NCBI RefSeq assembly: GCF_019649055.1
Contig: NW_026570254.1
Location: forward strand, 310,001-374,000
Source: Paramacrobiotus metropolitanus
Lineage: Eukaryota; Tardigrada; Eutardigrada; Parachela; Macrobiotidae
Length of the DNA stretch: 64,000 nucleotides
Direction of reading: 5' to 3'
This document shows positions 32,001 through 43,700 of this stretch, piece after piece. Each line of letters starts with the position of its first letter. Within the stretch, counting starts at the first letter, position 1. Made by a program: the position numbers and the translations under genes. The notes below the pieces were generated by a model. The model was not told the DNA's origin. It was given only the letters and a program-made list of their open reading frames with translations, and searched no databases.

Positions 32001-34611
32001 TTTCACAAAAGTACAGGATTACGTTGAAGATCCTGGATTTTTTATCGGCTACATCTGCGGTAAGGGGGTGCATTAAATAGATATTATTATATAAATGTAA
32101 ACTGATTATGTAGAAAAGGGTTGAATATAAGTAGACAATAATTTTTACGAAATATACCTATCATGCATTTTACCTGTCTACCGTTCTTAATCAGCAGGAT
32201 TGTTTCGAAATACTAAATGGATAGGAAGCTGGAAATTCCTTTGTCATTTTCAAAACTGCATGGCGAAATGCGCAAATAACTGGCCTTGGTGGCGCCTCTG
32301 CTAACAATAAGCGCGCCGTTGTACAAATTCGTGAACTGTACAGCTACTCGTGTTTGTTACAATTATGTTTTCAAAATTTTAGATTTCATATAGTTGTATG
32401 CTTATCAGCTTACGCACATCTAGAATATTATATACTCTAGACTATTATAATATTATTATACTCATCCAGCCATAGTATCCAGAGATTTTATTATGCGTAT
32501 AACCTGCTTCTGCGCATTATGTCCGTACAATACTTATCATCGTTTCACTCAGTTTCTTTAAAGTATTTATTTTAATGCGCTATTCGCTTTGAAAAGTTTC
32601 TATTCGCAGTTGTAGGTTGCTTTTTCATCCTGTTCGAGTTTTTCTTTGCGTATGCTGTACATGGATAATACAATGACGTGTGTTAGTAATGCGATCCGTA
32701 TGGTCTGACAAAATTATAATAGTCATAACCACAAGGTCACGGATGCCTGATCGTGCATATCCAACCTGTCTGGACTCACATGTGTAGCCGGCATCCTGTA
32801 ATTATGCTTTATTGAATTTACAGCCCGAAGCTGTTTTGAATGTCCAGCACATGCAGAAAATAAACAGCGTTCGTCCAGCCAGCATGACACGCACATGCAC
32901 ATACGCCTCGCGAGCCCGTATTTATTTTCTCTGGAATATGGGTTTATGAATATCTGTGCATAATGTGTGCTCTTGTCTGGTATCGTTCAAATTTAGTAAA
33001 AATCTGCTTTATGGTTTTGACGGCAGTATCGAAGAACGAGATTTGGAGAGACGTACTTACATCGTCATCAGAAGGCCTCGAAATACTGTCATAAACAATT
33101 CCCGTTCGCTTTCACGGACCATTTGAGGTTTTCCGGTATATGTTAATATATTGAGAAAAATTTGTTAAATTTAAATTTGTTGTACACCTAGTCCAAAAAA
33201 TCGTATATTTTTGTGAATTTAGGAATAGTCAGATTTTGATATTTCCTGTTGTGAATATATCCCCTTTTGTTACAGTACACAATTAATGCTTAATTTGTTA
33301 TGATAAAAAAAAGAAAAGCGTGCATTAGATGTATTTTGTGCAAAATTTAAATAATTGGCATTTTTGGTCTGTTTGACTGCAAAGAGACCTGTACTCCCGT
33401 ACCCGTAGCAAATCGTTCATCATCCCAGACTCCTGCAGTAGTGGCGTCATCTTCAAATCCGATAATTATGCTATGCTAGCTGTCCTGTTTAATTTGCGCC
33501 TGTTTTGATCCAAGTCTTTATGGTGCGAGTTGAACACCTGTGTCGTATTTGTCTAATTCTCATTACATAGTGCATAATTTCTGATTACCCTGTAGCTCGC
33601 TTAAAATTACCGTGTTGTTGTTAGCCGTTGCAATAATTTCGATCAGAAATTTATGGAGGGACTTCAACAATTACTTTACACAAGTAAGTACATGGTCAGC
33701 TGCTAATGATATGTACTGTCAGTGCATTTAATGAGAAATGCCGGTGTACGTTAGCCACCTTACCACCATCTTTCGGAAACGGGTTGCGAGAAATCTTGTT
33801 AGCTCAAGTTACAATTTTATAGCAAAGTATGTACAATAATTACTTGTGGTTAGTCCGCGGAAGTAGTAAATTATCAGAACAAGTAGTCCATGTCGGTGCA
33901 GCTTGTCCTATTGTATATTGTATAGTGCTGTCGCGGTCTTATTCAGAGACGTGCGTACAATATAACTTTGTATACACTATACAATAATTTTATACATAGT
34001 TGGAGTCCCATGTAGATATTTATAAATTAATAGAACAACTGTGCTTCTATAATTAACATTAGCTGTAAGAATGATTATTTAGAATTTTTACTAGATAAAC
34101 TTACTTGTTCATGCGTATATGGTACACTTCAAACTTCTTTCAAACATGTAAATCAACTTGAGTAGTCACTGCAATAGCGTGGTCATTGTGAAATTTGCTA
34201 TGAAACGAAATAAATGTGAGATTGGGAAGGTTACTAGTTGCTCCAACTTGCTTTTATGTATGTCCGCACTGGTCCATGTCAAAACGGGCCAACACAACGC
34301 TTAGCGTGTATGATGACCACGGTCCGAAGGAGAAATTTTTGGTTATTACGAACGATAATGCACCATGATAACGCATAGTGGTTTGACCAGATGAAATATC
34401 TTGACAACATCTTCTTGTCTGCTCGGTTTTGAGCATATGTTTATGGTTGGTCTGCAGTGACAGTGCTAACATATTTAAGCAAGATGGACTGATGGAGAAT
34501 ACTGTAAAACGTTTCATTCCACTGACCACATGCATACTGTTAGGTACACTTTCTTGTCTGCGGCTCTTTCAAGAATTTGGATAATTCTGAGAAACTCAAA
34601 ATACAAAAAGG
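29081..34611. other. gene-poor stretch, no supported gene
   Basis: 5.5 kb of AT-rich DNA with only short unrelated frames. It contains a GC-rich patch at about 29590-29790 that I could not identify. It also has TATA-rich simple sequence around 31160-31230 and a 14-bp-arm hairpin at 30511-30555. No splice-consistent coding chain was found. Confidence 0.5.
30511..30555. repeat. hairpin with 14-bp perfect arms
   Basis: AGCATTTGATAGCA (30511-30524) and TGCTATCAAATGCT (30542-30555) are exact reverse complements around a 17-base loop. Function unknown. Confidence 0.7.
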
Positions 34612-34619
34612 ATTTTAAT

Positions 34620-35223
34620 TAGTGTTGTGCTACTAAATAAAATTAAATAACGGCCATTTACTTAGTAAAAGTCCGCCTAATATTAAAAGTCTAGTAAATG
34701 GTAAGGTTTTGGAAACAACGTAAGTAAAAGTAAGTAAATGCGGACGGAATAGTAAAAGTAAGTAAATATTAAGGTTCAGCGTTGAATAAATAAAAATCAT
34801 TTACTAAATTATTTACTAAATCGTTTTATCAACGTTACGGGAAAATCAGGCATGTCCGCCGCCACTCGCAGGTAAAGTGAGTGCAGTAGTCGGTACCAGC
34901 CCGCCCTCCAAAAGCAGCAGTATTTATTTTCAGTATGCACCTGTATAATAGCTCGATTAATGCATAAGAAATTTATTTGCACTATTTTCAGTAGTCTGTT
35001 GCGCTTTGAAACTAACGCAATTCGAAACTTTCAATGCTAAATTACATTTATTTAGTAAATTTACTTTAATTTAGTAAGTAAATGTCCTTGGGAAAATTGA
35101 AATAAAAAGTAAAAGTAAGTAAAAGTCCCGAAAAATTTTGAATAGTAAGTAAAAATAAGTAAACTTTCAAAAGCCGATAGTAAAAATAAGTATATTGGCA
35201 AGGACTTTTACTACCCAACACTA
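34620..35223. mobile_element. hAT-like MITE, 604 bp, with 8-bp target duplication
   Basis: The ends are TAGTGTTG (34620-34627) and CAACACTA (35216-35223). ATTTTAAT stands immediately outside both (34612-34619 and 35224-35231), an exact 8-bp duplication, the length made by hAT transposases. The interior is dense in AGTAAGTAAA / TTTACTTA words on both arms, so much of the element can fold on itself. It encodes no protein. The superfamily is inferred from duplication length and the AGTGTTG-type end. Confidence 0.82.
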
Positions 35224-35548
35224 ATTTTAATGGGATCGTAATGGGATCATGCACTGGAATGGGTGTTAAATGATCTACTCTGCTATCGCATAACATGACT
35301 TTCCTCTTATATGTCGACCTTAAAATCGTAATTAACCCAGGAGAAGCTGTCTGTCGCACTACGGCCAAACCCTTGGCCAAACCACTTGAAAACTGGAAAA
35401 GCAAAAGATTACGGCCACACACCCGTGACTTTCATACCTGTGAAACTTTAGAGTATTTCCAATTAATGCGATGGTACGAGTAGCTTAATAGCAGCCTGTT
35501 TAGTTCTTATAATAAATTCTGATAAAATGAAGGTAAAACCCGATCCTA

Positions 35549-36532
35549 AAGGCCCCCACAGACTTCGGCTTGATGCACGTTTGAAGTTAATGTCGTGAGT
35601 GTAGAACAAAACTGCATGCTGCAAGGTTACGTTTTTCATGCAAACGATTGTGAGGCAAACGAGTGTGAGTCCGTTTGTTTGAAGCTACCCAAGCACACAT
35701 ACTTCGTAGTGAACATCAAGCAAGACATTAGCGAAGGCGGTCCATGGGCTGCCATTGCAGTCCAAAACGGCAGGATTGCACAGTCTGGGTATATAATTAT
35801 TTATATTATATGAATGTCTATTTTTTCATATAATAGTATGTACTATGTATTCCTCGTTCAGATTACTTATGTATTACAAATCGTGATTTGTTACAAACAT
35901 TTTACGTAAAGAATGCGCTTTAAGCTGTGCGATTTGGACTATGGTGCAGAATGGTGGTCATCTAGTGCTGGCGTTTCTACAGTAATAACATTCGCGCACT
36001 TTGCGTACACGTAAATGTTTATGCATATATTGGAAAATTTTTTTAGTTATTTTACAAAAGTTTCGTTTCCTTTAATATGTATACATAGAAGTACTAACTG
36101 AGCACCAAAACAAAAGTTATAACAACAACATCTGCCCATCACACATAACTTTTTCCCGCTTCTGGCAAGTAGCGGGCGAAAAGAGGACCTACTCGGGATT
36201 CGTATTGTTCTTATGGGATTCATATTGTTCTGACACGTACTGTTCTGATGGAAATACTTCTCCAGTGCTGGACTTTGCATTGCGTCACTGTGGTCAGCAC
36301 GCTGGCAATGGCCAGAAACCTTCAAACATGCTTGAAGAGGAACGATTTCCCCTCCCCCTTCAAACACGGATTTTTTGTGTGACAAACACCTGTTTGTCAC
36401 ACAGTTTTCGATTCCCCACATACATTGTTTCACGTGAATGACACTCACTGAATTATGGTTTCTACACATACTTGCTGCAAACATTGCTTGACACTCACTT
36501 CAAACGTGTATCAAGCCGAAGTCTGTGGACAC
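35549..36532. mobile_element. element with about 25-30-bp inverted ends
   Basis: The left end AGGCCCCCACAGACTTCGGC continues TTGATGCACGTTTGAAG. The right end reads, in reverse complement, AGGTGTCCACAGACTTCGGC then TTGATACACGTTTGAAG, so the two match with a few substitutions. The interior shows only short frames and a 13-bp-arm palindrome at 36376-36403. A TTAA lies at the right edge (36533-36536); the left edge has CTAA, so a piggyBac-like TTAA target is possible but unproven. Confidence 0.6.
36376..36403. repeat. 13-bp inverted repeat, 2-bp spacer
   Basis: TGTGTGACAAACA-CC-TGTTTGTCACACA, perfect. It lies within the inverted-end element at 35549-36532. Confidence 0.8.
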
Positions 36533-36535
36533 CTT

Positions 36536-36940
36536 AAGGCTGATTTCGTGCGCTCGCCTAGCGATAATGGGATACAAATAGCGGTTGAAACGTTTAAAGA
36601 GGTATGACAGAGTCAAAAATCTTCCCAAACGTTTCTTCATCTTTTAACGCTTTGGTTGACAGATCTCATGAATCAGATCCTGTTATAACAAAAGATTTCA
36701 TCCAGAACCAGATCCTGTTAAAACAGGATCTAGTTCTGGATGAAGTCTGCGAACCAATGCGTCAAAAGATGAGGAAAATTGTGGGAAGATTTTTGATACC
36801 AAAGAAGTTGTCGCGCATAATGGCAGAATAAAGTTATAGCCATTTTGAATCAAACAGTTTTGCGTATTCGCCAAGCGATCCGCTGGGTGCTCGAAATCTG
36901 TATCCTGTGCTCGCTAGGCGAGCGTACGAAATCATGCCTT
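36536..36940. repeat. foldback element (long imperfect palindrome)
   Basis: The left arm starts AAGGCTGATTTCGTGCGCTC and goes on GCCTAGCG. The right end in reverse complement reads AAGGCATGATTTCGTACGCT then CGCCTAGCG. The arms also pair in the middle (AAATCTTCCC...TTCTTCATCTTTT against AAAAGATGAGGAA...GGGAAGATTT) and at the centre near 36720 (GATCCTGTT/AACAGGATC). A 75-aa frame inside (36604-36831) is a by-product of the palindrome. It is a foldback MITE or a short inverted duplication. Confidence 0.75.
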
Positions 36941-39900
36941 GGGACCGGGAAAGCAAACTAGCGCTGTATGTATCTTCACTGCATGCGTTGGTGGAAGCGG
37001 GGCTAATTGTAACTGCTAATTAACTTATGCAGCTCGAGATGATGCTGGTGTACAATAATATTATCTGCAGTAGATACCAGATACCTGAACGGCTGAACCT
37101 AAAACTGGCGCAATTTTGTCATTTCTGTTTGCTAGACTAGTGTACAATTTTATCCTACTAGAACGGAAGTGCGAATCTGAAGCTGACTGGGTGTGGATAG
37201 CCGTATTTTGTAGCTCTCTAAACTTGCAGTACTTGTTGTTATTGACCGTCTATTACGCATTACATAAAATTTTATGTGGCGATGCGTTGCTCATACCGGC
37301 GCCGAAGGTGCATCATAATTAGGGCCGATATTCCCAAAATGCCGCGCTTTTTATCGTTGTTATACTCACCTGCATAAATTTATACATTGATAAATGACTA
37401 AATGGACATCTTAATCGAATGCACACGATAAAATGTCATGAAAACGTGTGATCAGCGGCAACAGTAGGGTGCGTTGTTACAAAATAACTTAACCGGTGTG
37501 CTACATAGTGACATATTTGAAGCAGTTAAATGGATACAATGCGAAGTATTATACGGACTGAAATACGGATATTTATAAAGTACACTTTACTGATCGACTG
37601 TTACCGAAAAAGTGGTATACTGAATTAAGGCGCATTTGGACAAATTTGATGCGAGTCTGGAACTGCAGCGATGCGAGTCTGGAACTTTGGATTAGGAAGT
37701 ATTAGACGACTGGTTTTGTGTTTGTTTTCAGGGTTTTCAGGGTTTTCAGGGTGTTTATTTTCAGAAACAAATAAAAGAACTGTTATTAGGGAGGTTAATG
37801 CTTTGAATGCGGTTTAGCACAGATTGATGACGAAAAGATTTGGTATTGTACCAATGTACCGTACCCTTATTTTACGCATAAGTACTGTAATAGATAACAT
37901 TTAAGTGTTAAATTATATCGGCATATTCTTAAGATAACTGCGGTTAATACTACTAATTATTACTGTAATAGTTATAAATAAGATATAAATTTACACACTA
38001 TATATGCTGACGTGTTAATGATAACAACGTGTGTGCAAGTTTACAATTTGCATTTTGCAGGGAGTTATAATCTGATCAGTAAGGTCAAACAATCTGCTAG
38101 CAACCTAGAACTATGCGGAATAAAGTTTACTGATGCCGTACTATTATTGATTTCATTATCTGATATTTAGGTAACAGCTGTTAATTATTTTCGTTTGACC
38201 TATATAATAAATTAATCCATTGGACAGGTACATTTTCGGTGTTTTGGCGACATGGCTTAATTGTGACAAGGCTTCGTACTTGAACACGTACCTCTTTACG
38301 CGAACATGATTCCGGCCCAGTCGATACCAGTTGTTACAGCAAAAAAACGATAGCTTTGATTTTGTTATGATAAATGCGAGGGGTTGGCATATGCGATAGC
38401 CAATCGGTGACTCACATTGTTCCTTAAATCCGCCCCACACGTCTAGCGGGGCCGGGTCGCGTGTTCGCAAAGTGAACTTACCATGGTTAAGTATGTACGT
38501 ACTACGCATGCACACTCAAATGCCCGTTGTAGTGGAGGTTGTACTACTCGGTGGCGGCTGACCGCAGCTTGTTCTTCCATCTTGTTGATAGCGACCGACA
38601 GCCGCCAGTTGAGTCAGTTCTGGCGTACGTATTTTGTGCAGACGGCGATTATTACCAGAATACTACTCGTACTATTACAGACAGCAGAAGTTTTCCCGCT
38701 TGCGTTTTGTTACCTGCGATAAATTTCTCCTGCCATGTCAGTGTCCGGACTTGCTTTATGAATTATGGTTTGAATTCCATCAGTATTTTTCATTCGATGT
38801 TTAGATTATTCATCACGAGCCGTCCTTTGAAAATGTTAATCGTGCTCACAAAAAAATGGACTGTTTCTTGGAGTTCATCTAGTACTCTGTAGTCTGTAGT
38901 GCGCCTCTGGTAGTCATTCCAGTCTTCTTTTCTGAACAACTGACCGGCAGTGCCTTTCAGAAGACGGACATTGTGGCAGTTATTTCTTAATTTGTCAGGG
39001 AATATTGCTGCATTATATCGTTATCACAACGATATTATGGGATTCTTGGATTATCGAAAAATTTTGGGTATGGTGGTGTTTGTATTAATTGTGTACATAG
39101 TGCATATTGGATGGGTATAGTTACTATAGTATACCTGAAGTTTATGACCATACTGTGTTTGACTGATTCATACGATGAGTTAGCTCCTGCACAATACTGC
39201 GCCTCAGAGGTTTACTAATCCGTATCGTTGCGCAATTGTCTCATACGCATGAGTACTGCGTTCTAGGTTTTGCGTAATTTTTTAAAGATCGCTTTGAAAT
39301 GGGTTTCTAAGCGTTTTGTTGCATAATGCGGATTATCTCCTCGAAAGTGTTTCAAAGAAATTAGCGCGCGTTCCCATCGCTGGCGCTTTTGAGCTGTCTC
39401 TGCGGCCATCTAGCGCTGTGCCGTTATATGAAAGCTAGATGATTATTGCATATGGCAACGTGAGTTGACCGATGTAGAACAAAGACTGGTGACCAGTGGT
39501 CAGCAAAATGATAGAGGAAAATTGGTTCTGCTCGCGAAGGCAGTAAAGAGCCGGGTGCTCTGACATGTGCTCCGACACTGCGGCCATAAAGGATGCACGG
39601 TGTATCCTCGGCGTTCGGGTGGTGTTCCAGCTGAGCGAAAATGCTCTGCGATTGGCTAAGGCTAATTAGGAAATGCCTAGTAAAGAGGGGGATACGTTAC
39701 TGAATTTCCATGCTGCATTATTCTGCCAAGAATTTCCCCCAATGCAGTGGTTGTTAGGGGAGAATAATTGCCAGAGAGACGGACGTCGATTACTTATTCT
39801 TCCACCGCAGTGAATAATAGTGCGTCTATGCAGTTTACTGCTACCTTTTCTCTTTTTTCCCTGGGCCATTATGGAGCGGGAAAATGGTAGCGACTTTGAC

Positions 39901-40773
39901 GAGTGACGAGTAATATCCCTCGGCGAATATGAAAATGAATAATTTTTGCCGGAGAGAGGAAAAAAGGTCTCAGCGCAGTGAGCCATGGCCGAAAAACACT
40001 CCACAGTTGTGGAGCATGTAAGCCCGAATTTATTAGTGTTGCAGCTTGACTTCGATGTCAAGCTCGTGCGCTGTTCGCTGGTGCCAAGTGGTCAAACGAT
40101 ATTTTTCCTGTACTGTGATTTGTTCCGTATAAAATCTAATCAACAAACTTTGATTGAATTTATGAAATAAGGATGCAAAAGGCTTTTCTCTGCTATGGCT
40201 AGCGGCAATTTTCCCTTGATTATTTGCTAACACCGAGCAATTCCAGTTTGAACTTTCTGAATGTGGTTTAATGCGGCATCTTAACGGCAACTTTTATGTT
40301 TACGCATTGTGGCGCAAACGTTGTCCATAATTGACAGCAACGGTCATTGTATCCATTGCAAGGAGGAACATATCAATACAAATTAATTTATTCCATAAGA
40401 AAATTGTTTAATTTTTGTGTTCTTGATTGAAACCGGCAAGAATGCGGTGCGGATTCATTTAAACCGCCACAACCGCATGTCGCCTGAAATGGCATTTTGT
40501 GTGCGTGCGTAGTTGCAACTTGATGGACAAGTCGGCGAGAAAAACAGTCTGCCTCGCATGTTCTCTTAAAACAGGAAATCAAATGCTGTGTTGTGCTTTT
40601 TGCTCAGCACAAACCGCGTTTGCACTCTGACTGCCTTCTAACGGAATGTCGCTGTAATGTTGCAGGATAAGTTTGGCAAAAAAGCTATCCTCGGCTCAAC
40701 GCTGCGTTTCGCCTCTTAACCTCAACGCTTGACACAACAAAAAGACCATTTACTTGGGAAAAACACTCGGAGC
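36941..40773. other. gene-poor region upstream of Sema1
   Basis: No supported coding exon. It likely contains Sema1 5' untranslated exon(s) and promoter. Small oddities: a two-copy 17-bp tandem (GATGCGAGTCTGGAACT) around 37650-37690, and a three-copy TTTTCAGGG run near 37726-37752. Confidence 0.45.
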
Positions 40774-43700
40774 ATGGAGTCTGTGCTGCATTGCCACGGT
40801 GGACATAAAATCCCCTTAATTGGATGGTTTATGACCAGCCTGTTCCTCTTCTGCGCTTTCCCGCCAATACACTCCCGCTTGTGGCAGGAAAACTACGAGC
40901 CCATCCAGAAAGTCAATGCGGGTAAGTGCAGTACATATTGGCATGGCAGGACAGAAATCGTTAAGCGATTAGTGACAACGAGTTTTTTCCATTTGTTGTC
41001 CATTAAGAATTTTGACGCTTTTCTCAAGTGGTCATTGCGTAAATGTAGACTGCTTTGTTATCAAGCTGGTTGGCGTTGTTGATGATGCGAACCGCTCAAG
41101 TTCTGAAGAAAGGACGTAATGCACAGCAGGAAGCAACGATCTTGGCGCTGTATGGTGGCCATGTTCGACATATGCATTTGCACGCTTCTCTCTTGTTCTA
41201 GCCGGGCACATTTGGTGTGTTCAGTGTTTGTGTGCTGGTCATGTTGACCCGATAAGGTTCTGATTAATTCTTCGAACAGAAAATATGAATATTTAATTAA
41301 CGGTTTCGCCACCAGTGGCTTTTATGTGAGTAACTGCGTATGCATGTAATGCGGTGCGTTTACCGCGCCGGAAGCTGTTTCTTGCACCTGGAACAAAGCG
41401 GTGTCGACATCGAAACGCTTTCGATAATATTAATCTTTGCTTTTTCGTAATGTCTAATTATCGTTTTCTTTTGACCGAATGCCGAGATGAATGCTAACTG
41501 CCTAGCTGATTATGGTTTTTTTTCTGGAGATTTGTTTTGCTCATAAATGTGTAGTACCAGTCACCAGATTGCTGTGTGATTGCGTAAACACTCGTTTTTA
41601 TTGTTTTAATTATTTCATTGTTTGAATATTTCTTTTGGGAATTATGTTGGCTGATTTTCACTTAACTGGAACATAAGATTTTTTGGGATTTTCTTTTTTT
41701 TGTATTCGAAGATTTGAGCATTGGGCCATACAGACGACACTAGCCGAACATCGGTTATCTTTTTGAAAAGCAGTATAACAGACATTACAATCATAATATT
41801 TTTTCTTGCACGTCTGTGCAGCTGGTATAAGTGTGACGTGACAAATTTAATTTTCGTTCTTGTTTGATGGACTACATATGAGGCGGTGGTGGGGTGTATC
41901 ACTCTAAGCAGCAATACACCATACATGTTATTTTATTCGATCCAACTCATCACAAATCACAAGGCTCAGTTTGACCGCTTCCCCCGCAAAACTTTTTCAC
42001 TTTCATTGCTGTTTTCCTGATATTTTATGATCGCGTGCCGCGACCTTGAGCACAAACGACGTGCATTTACTACCATTTCCCGTTCGGCAGTTTTTAATTC
42101 TTCGATTTGCTTCTTTTCATTCGGATGATCTTATGGTTAGCTTGTGTTATTCATTGCTTTTGTCAAGAAATGTCGTATTGAGTTTTCAGTCAGCGTAGTA
42201 GAATAATTAGCCTAACACAATTGCATTAAATTTATATGTTGCTCTGCAGTGCTCCCATGTGAATGAGTGAGAATATGCAGTCATCCAGTGATGCGGTATA
42301 TTTTATGCATGCATTGTGTCTGTGTGGGGTCGGGTGTTTCCCATTAGCTTTGCCATCTAATACCTTAAAGTGCATAATACTTCATGTGCAGTCCTAATTC
42401 GTATTTAATCACAAAATAACCGCATCAGTAAACCGTGTAGCATCATGTTATAATGGTATAAGAATTTAAAGCGGCGAACCGCGCCCGGCTTGTTGTTGGT
42501 GAAGTGTCCTAAGGGGTCTTATGATATGCGGTCCTTCTCACTATAATGCGCATAATCTGCTTATGAACCTCAACCGAGAGCTGTTCATCTTATTTCCGTG
42601 CTGACTTATGTGATTAGCGTACTTCCGGCATGCGTTATCGTCGGTGCTTTCTAAATTTCGACCTTTTTATCCACACATCAAGCAGAAAACTGCCGTTTCT
42701 TGTATTTTAGCTTATTGCAACATTTGTTGCCTTTGTCCTGACAAGCTGATTGCAACATGCATCAAACTCAGAGTACTGCAATGGCATGGAATTTCGTGCA
42801 TGCAGATAGTCAGACACCATGCATAATTTTTATTTCTATTTATATTTGCAGTACGAGGACGCATAGTTTTTGCATAAGGTTTCAATGGAAGTAGTTTACT
42901 GTGCGATGCCTGGTAGATCATTACGATATAATGTTACGGATGTTAGTGGTTTTTCATATGGTACATAATTGGATTGACAGAGCCGTTTTTATGGCGAAAT
43001 GCGCGACCTAAACGGTTCGGAATTCGTACTTACACTGCTATGTCTATCTGGCAATATTATTGGAACGTTTGTAATAAGTTTAAGTAGTGTTATGCAGAAG
43101 GCCCACCTTAAATGCCGCAATACCATTAAGTGCCTGTTAAGCATTGTAATTTGTAAGAAATTTACTGAATAGTTCGGCTTTCAAGCGCGTCCGAAGACAC
43201 CGTATTTTTGTTTTACTTCCTCGCGTACAAAAGGCAGTAGCGCGCCATTTTACGTGTACGCTTGTTCGGTGCTAAATATCCATATAGATATACTGTACTT
43301 GTGCTTCTAACAGTAAGCGACCCTTTAAGCGATATTCTATAAATCTTTCTCGACACAGAAAATCCTTTTCGCCGATAAATGTGTGTTAGTGAGGTTTACG
43401 ATAAACATGGCTGGAAAAAGTCGATCAGTTGTTCGTTTGCTGTAGAAGAGGGTCTTTGAAGAACAGTGAGCGTCTGAGTAAAGAAACAGTTACAAAGAAA
43501 GTTACAATTTCGATGCATCAACTTGTGCGTTTGCTATGGATTTGAGTTGAAAAGTCCCGTCAAGTGGTCCGTATTGGAAAACAAATCGAGCTGGAGCCTG
43601 CCGTGTCTGATTGGTTTTTTGCATGGAACAAAACCACCGGAAACTTTCAGCAGGAAGCGGAAAATACGTGATGTTTATATTTTATTTGCTTGCTGCTAAA

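Noticed and set aside
36047-36484. 145-aa minus-strand frame
   Set aside because: Lies across the right end of an inverted-repeat element and its small palindrome; no domain.
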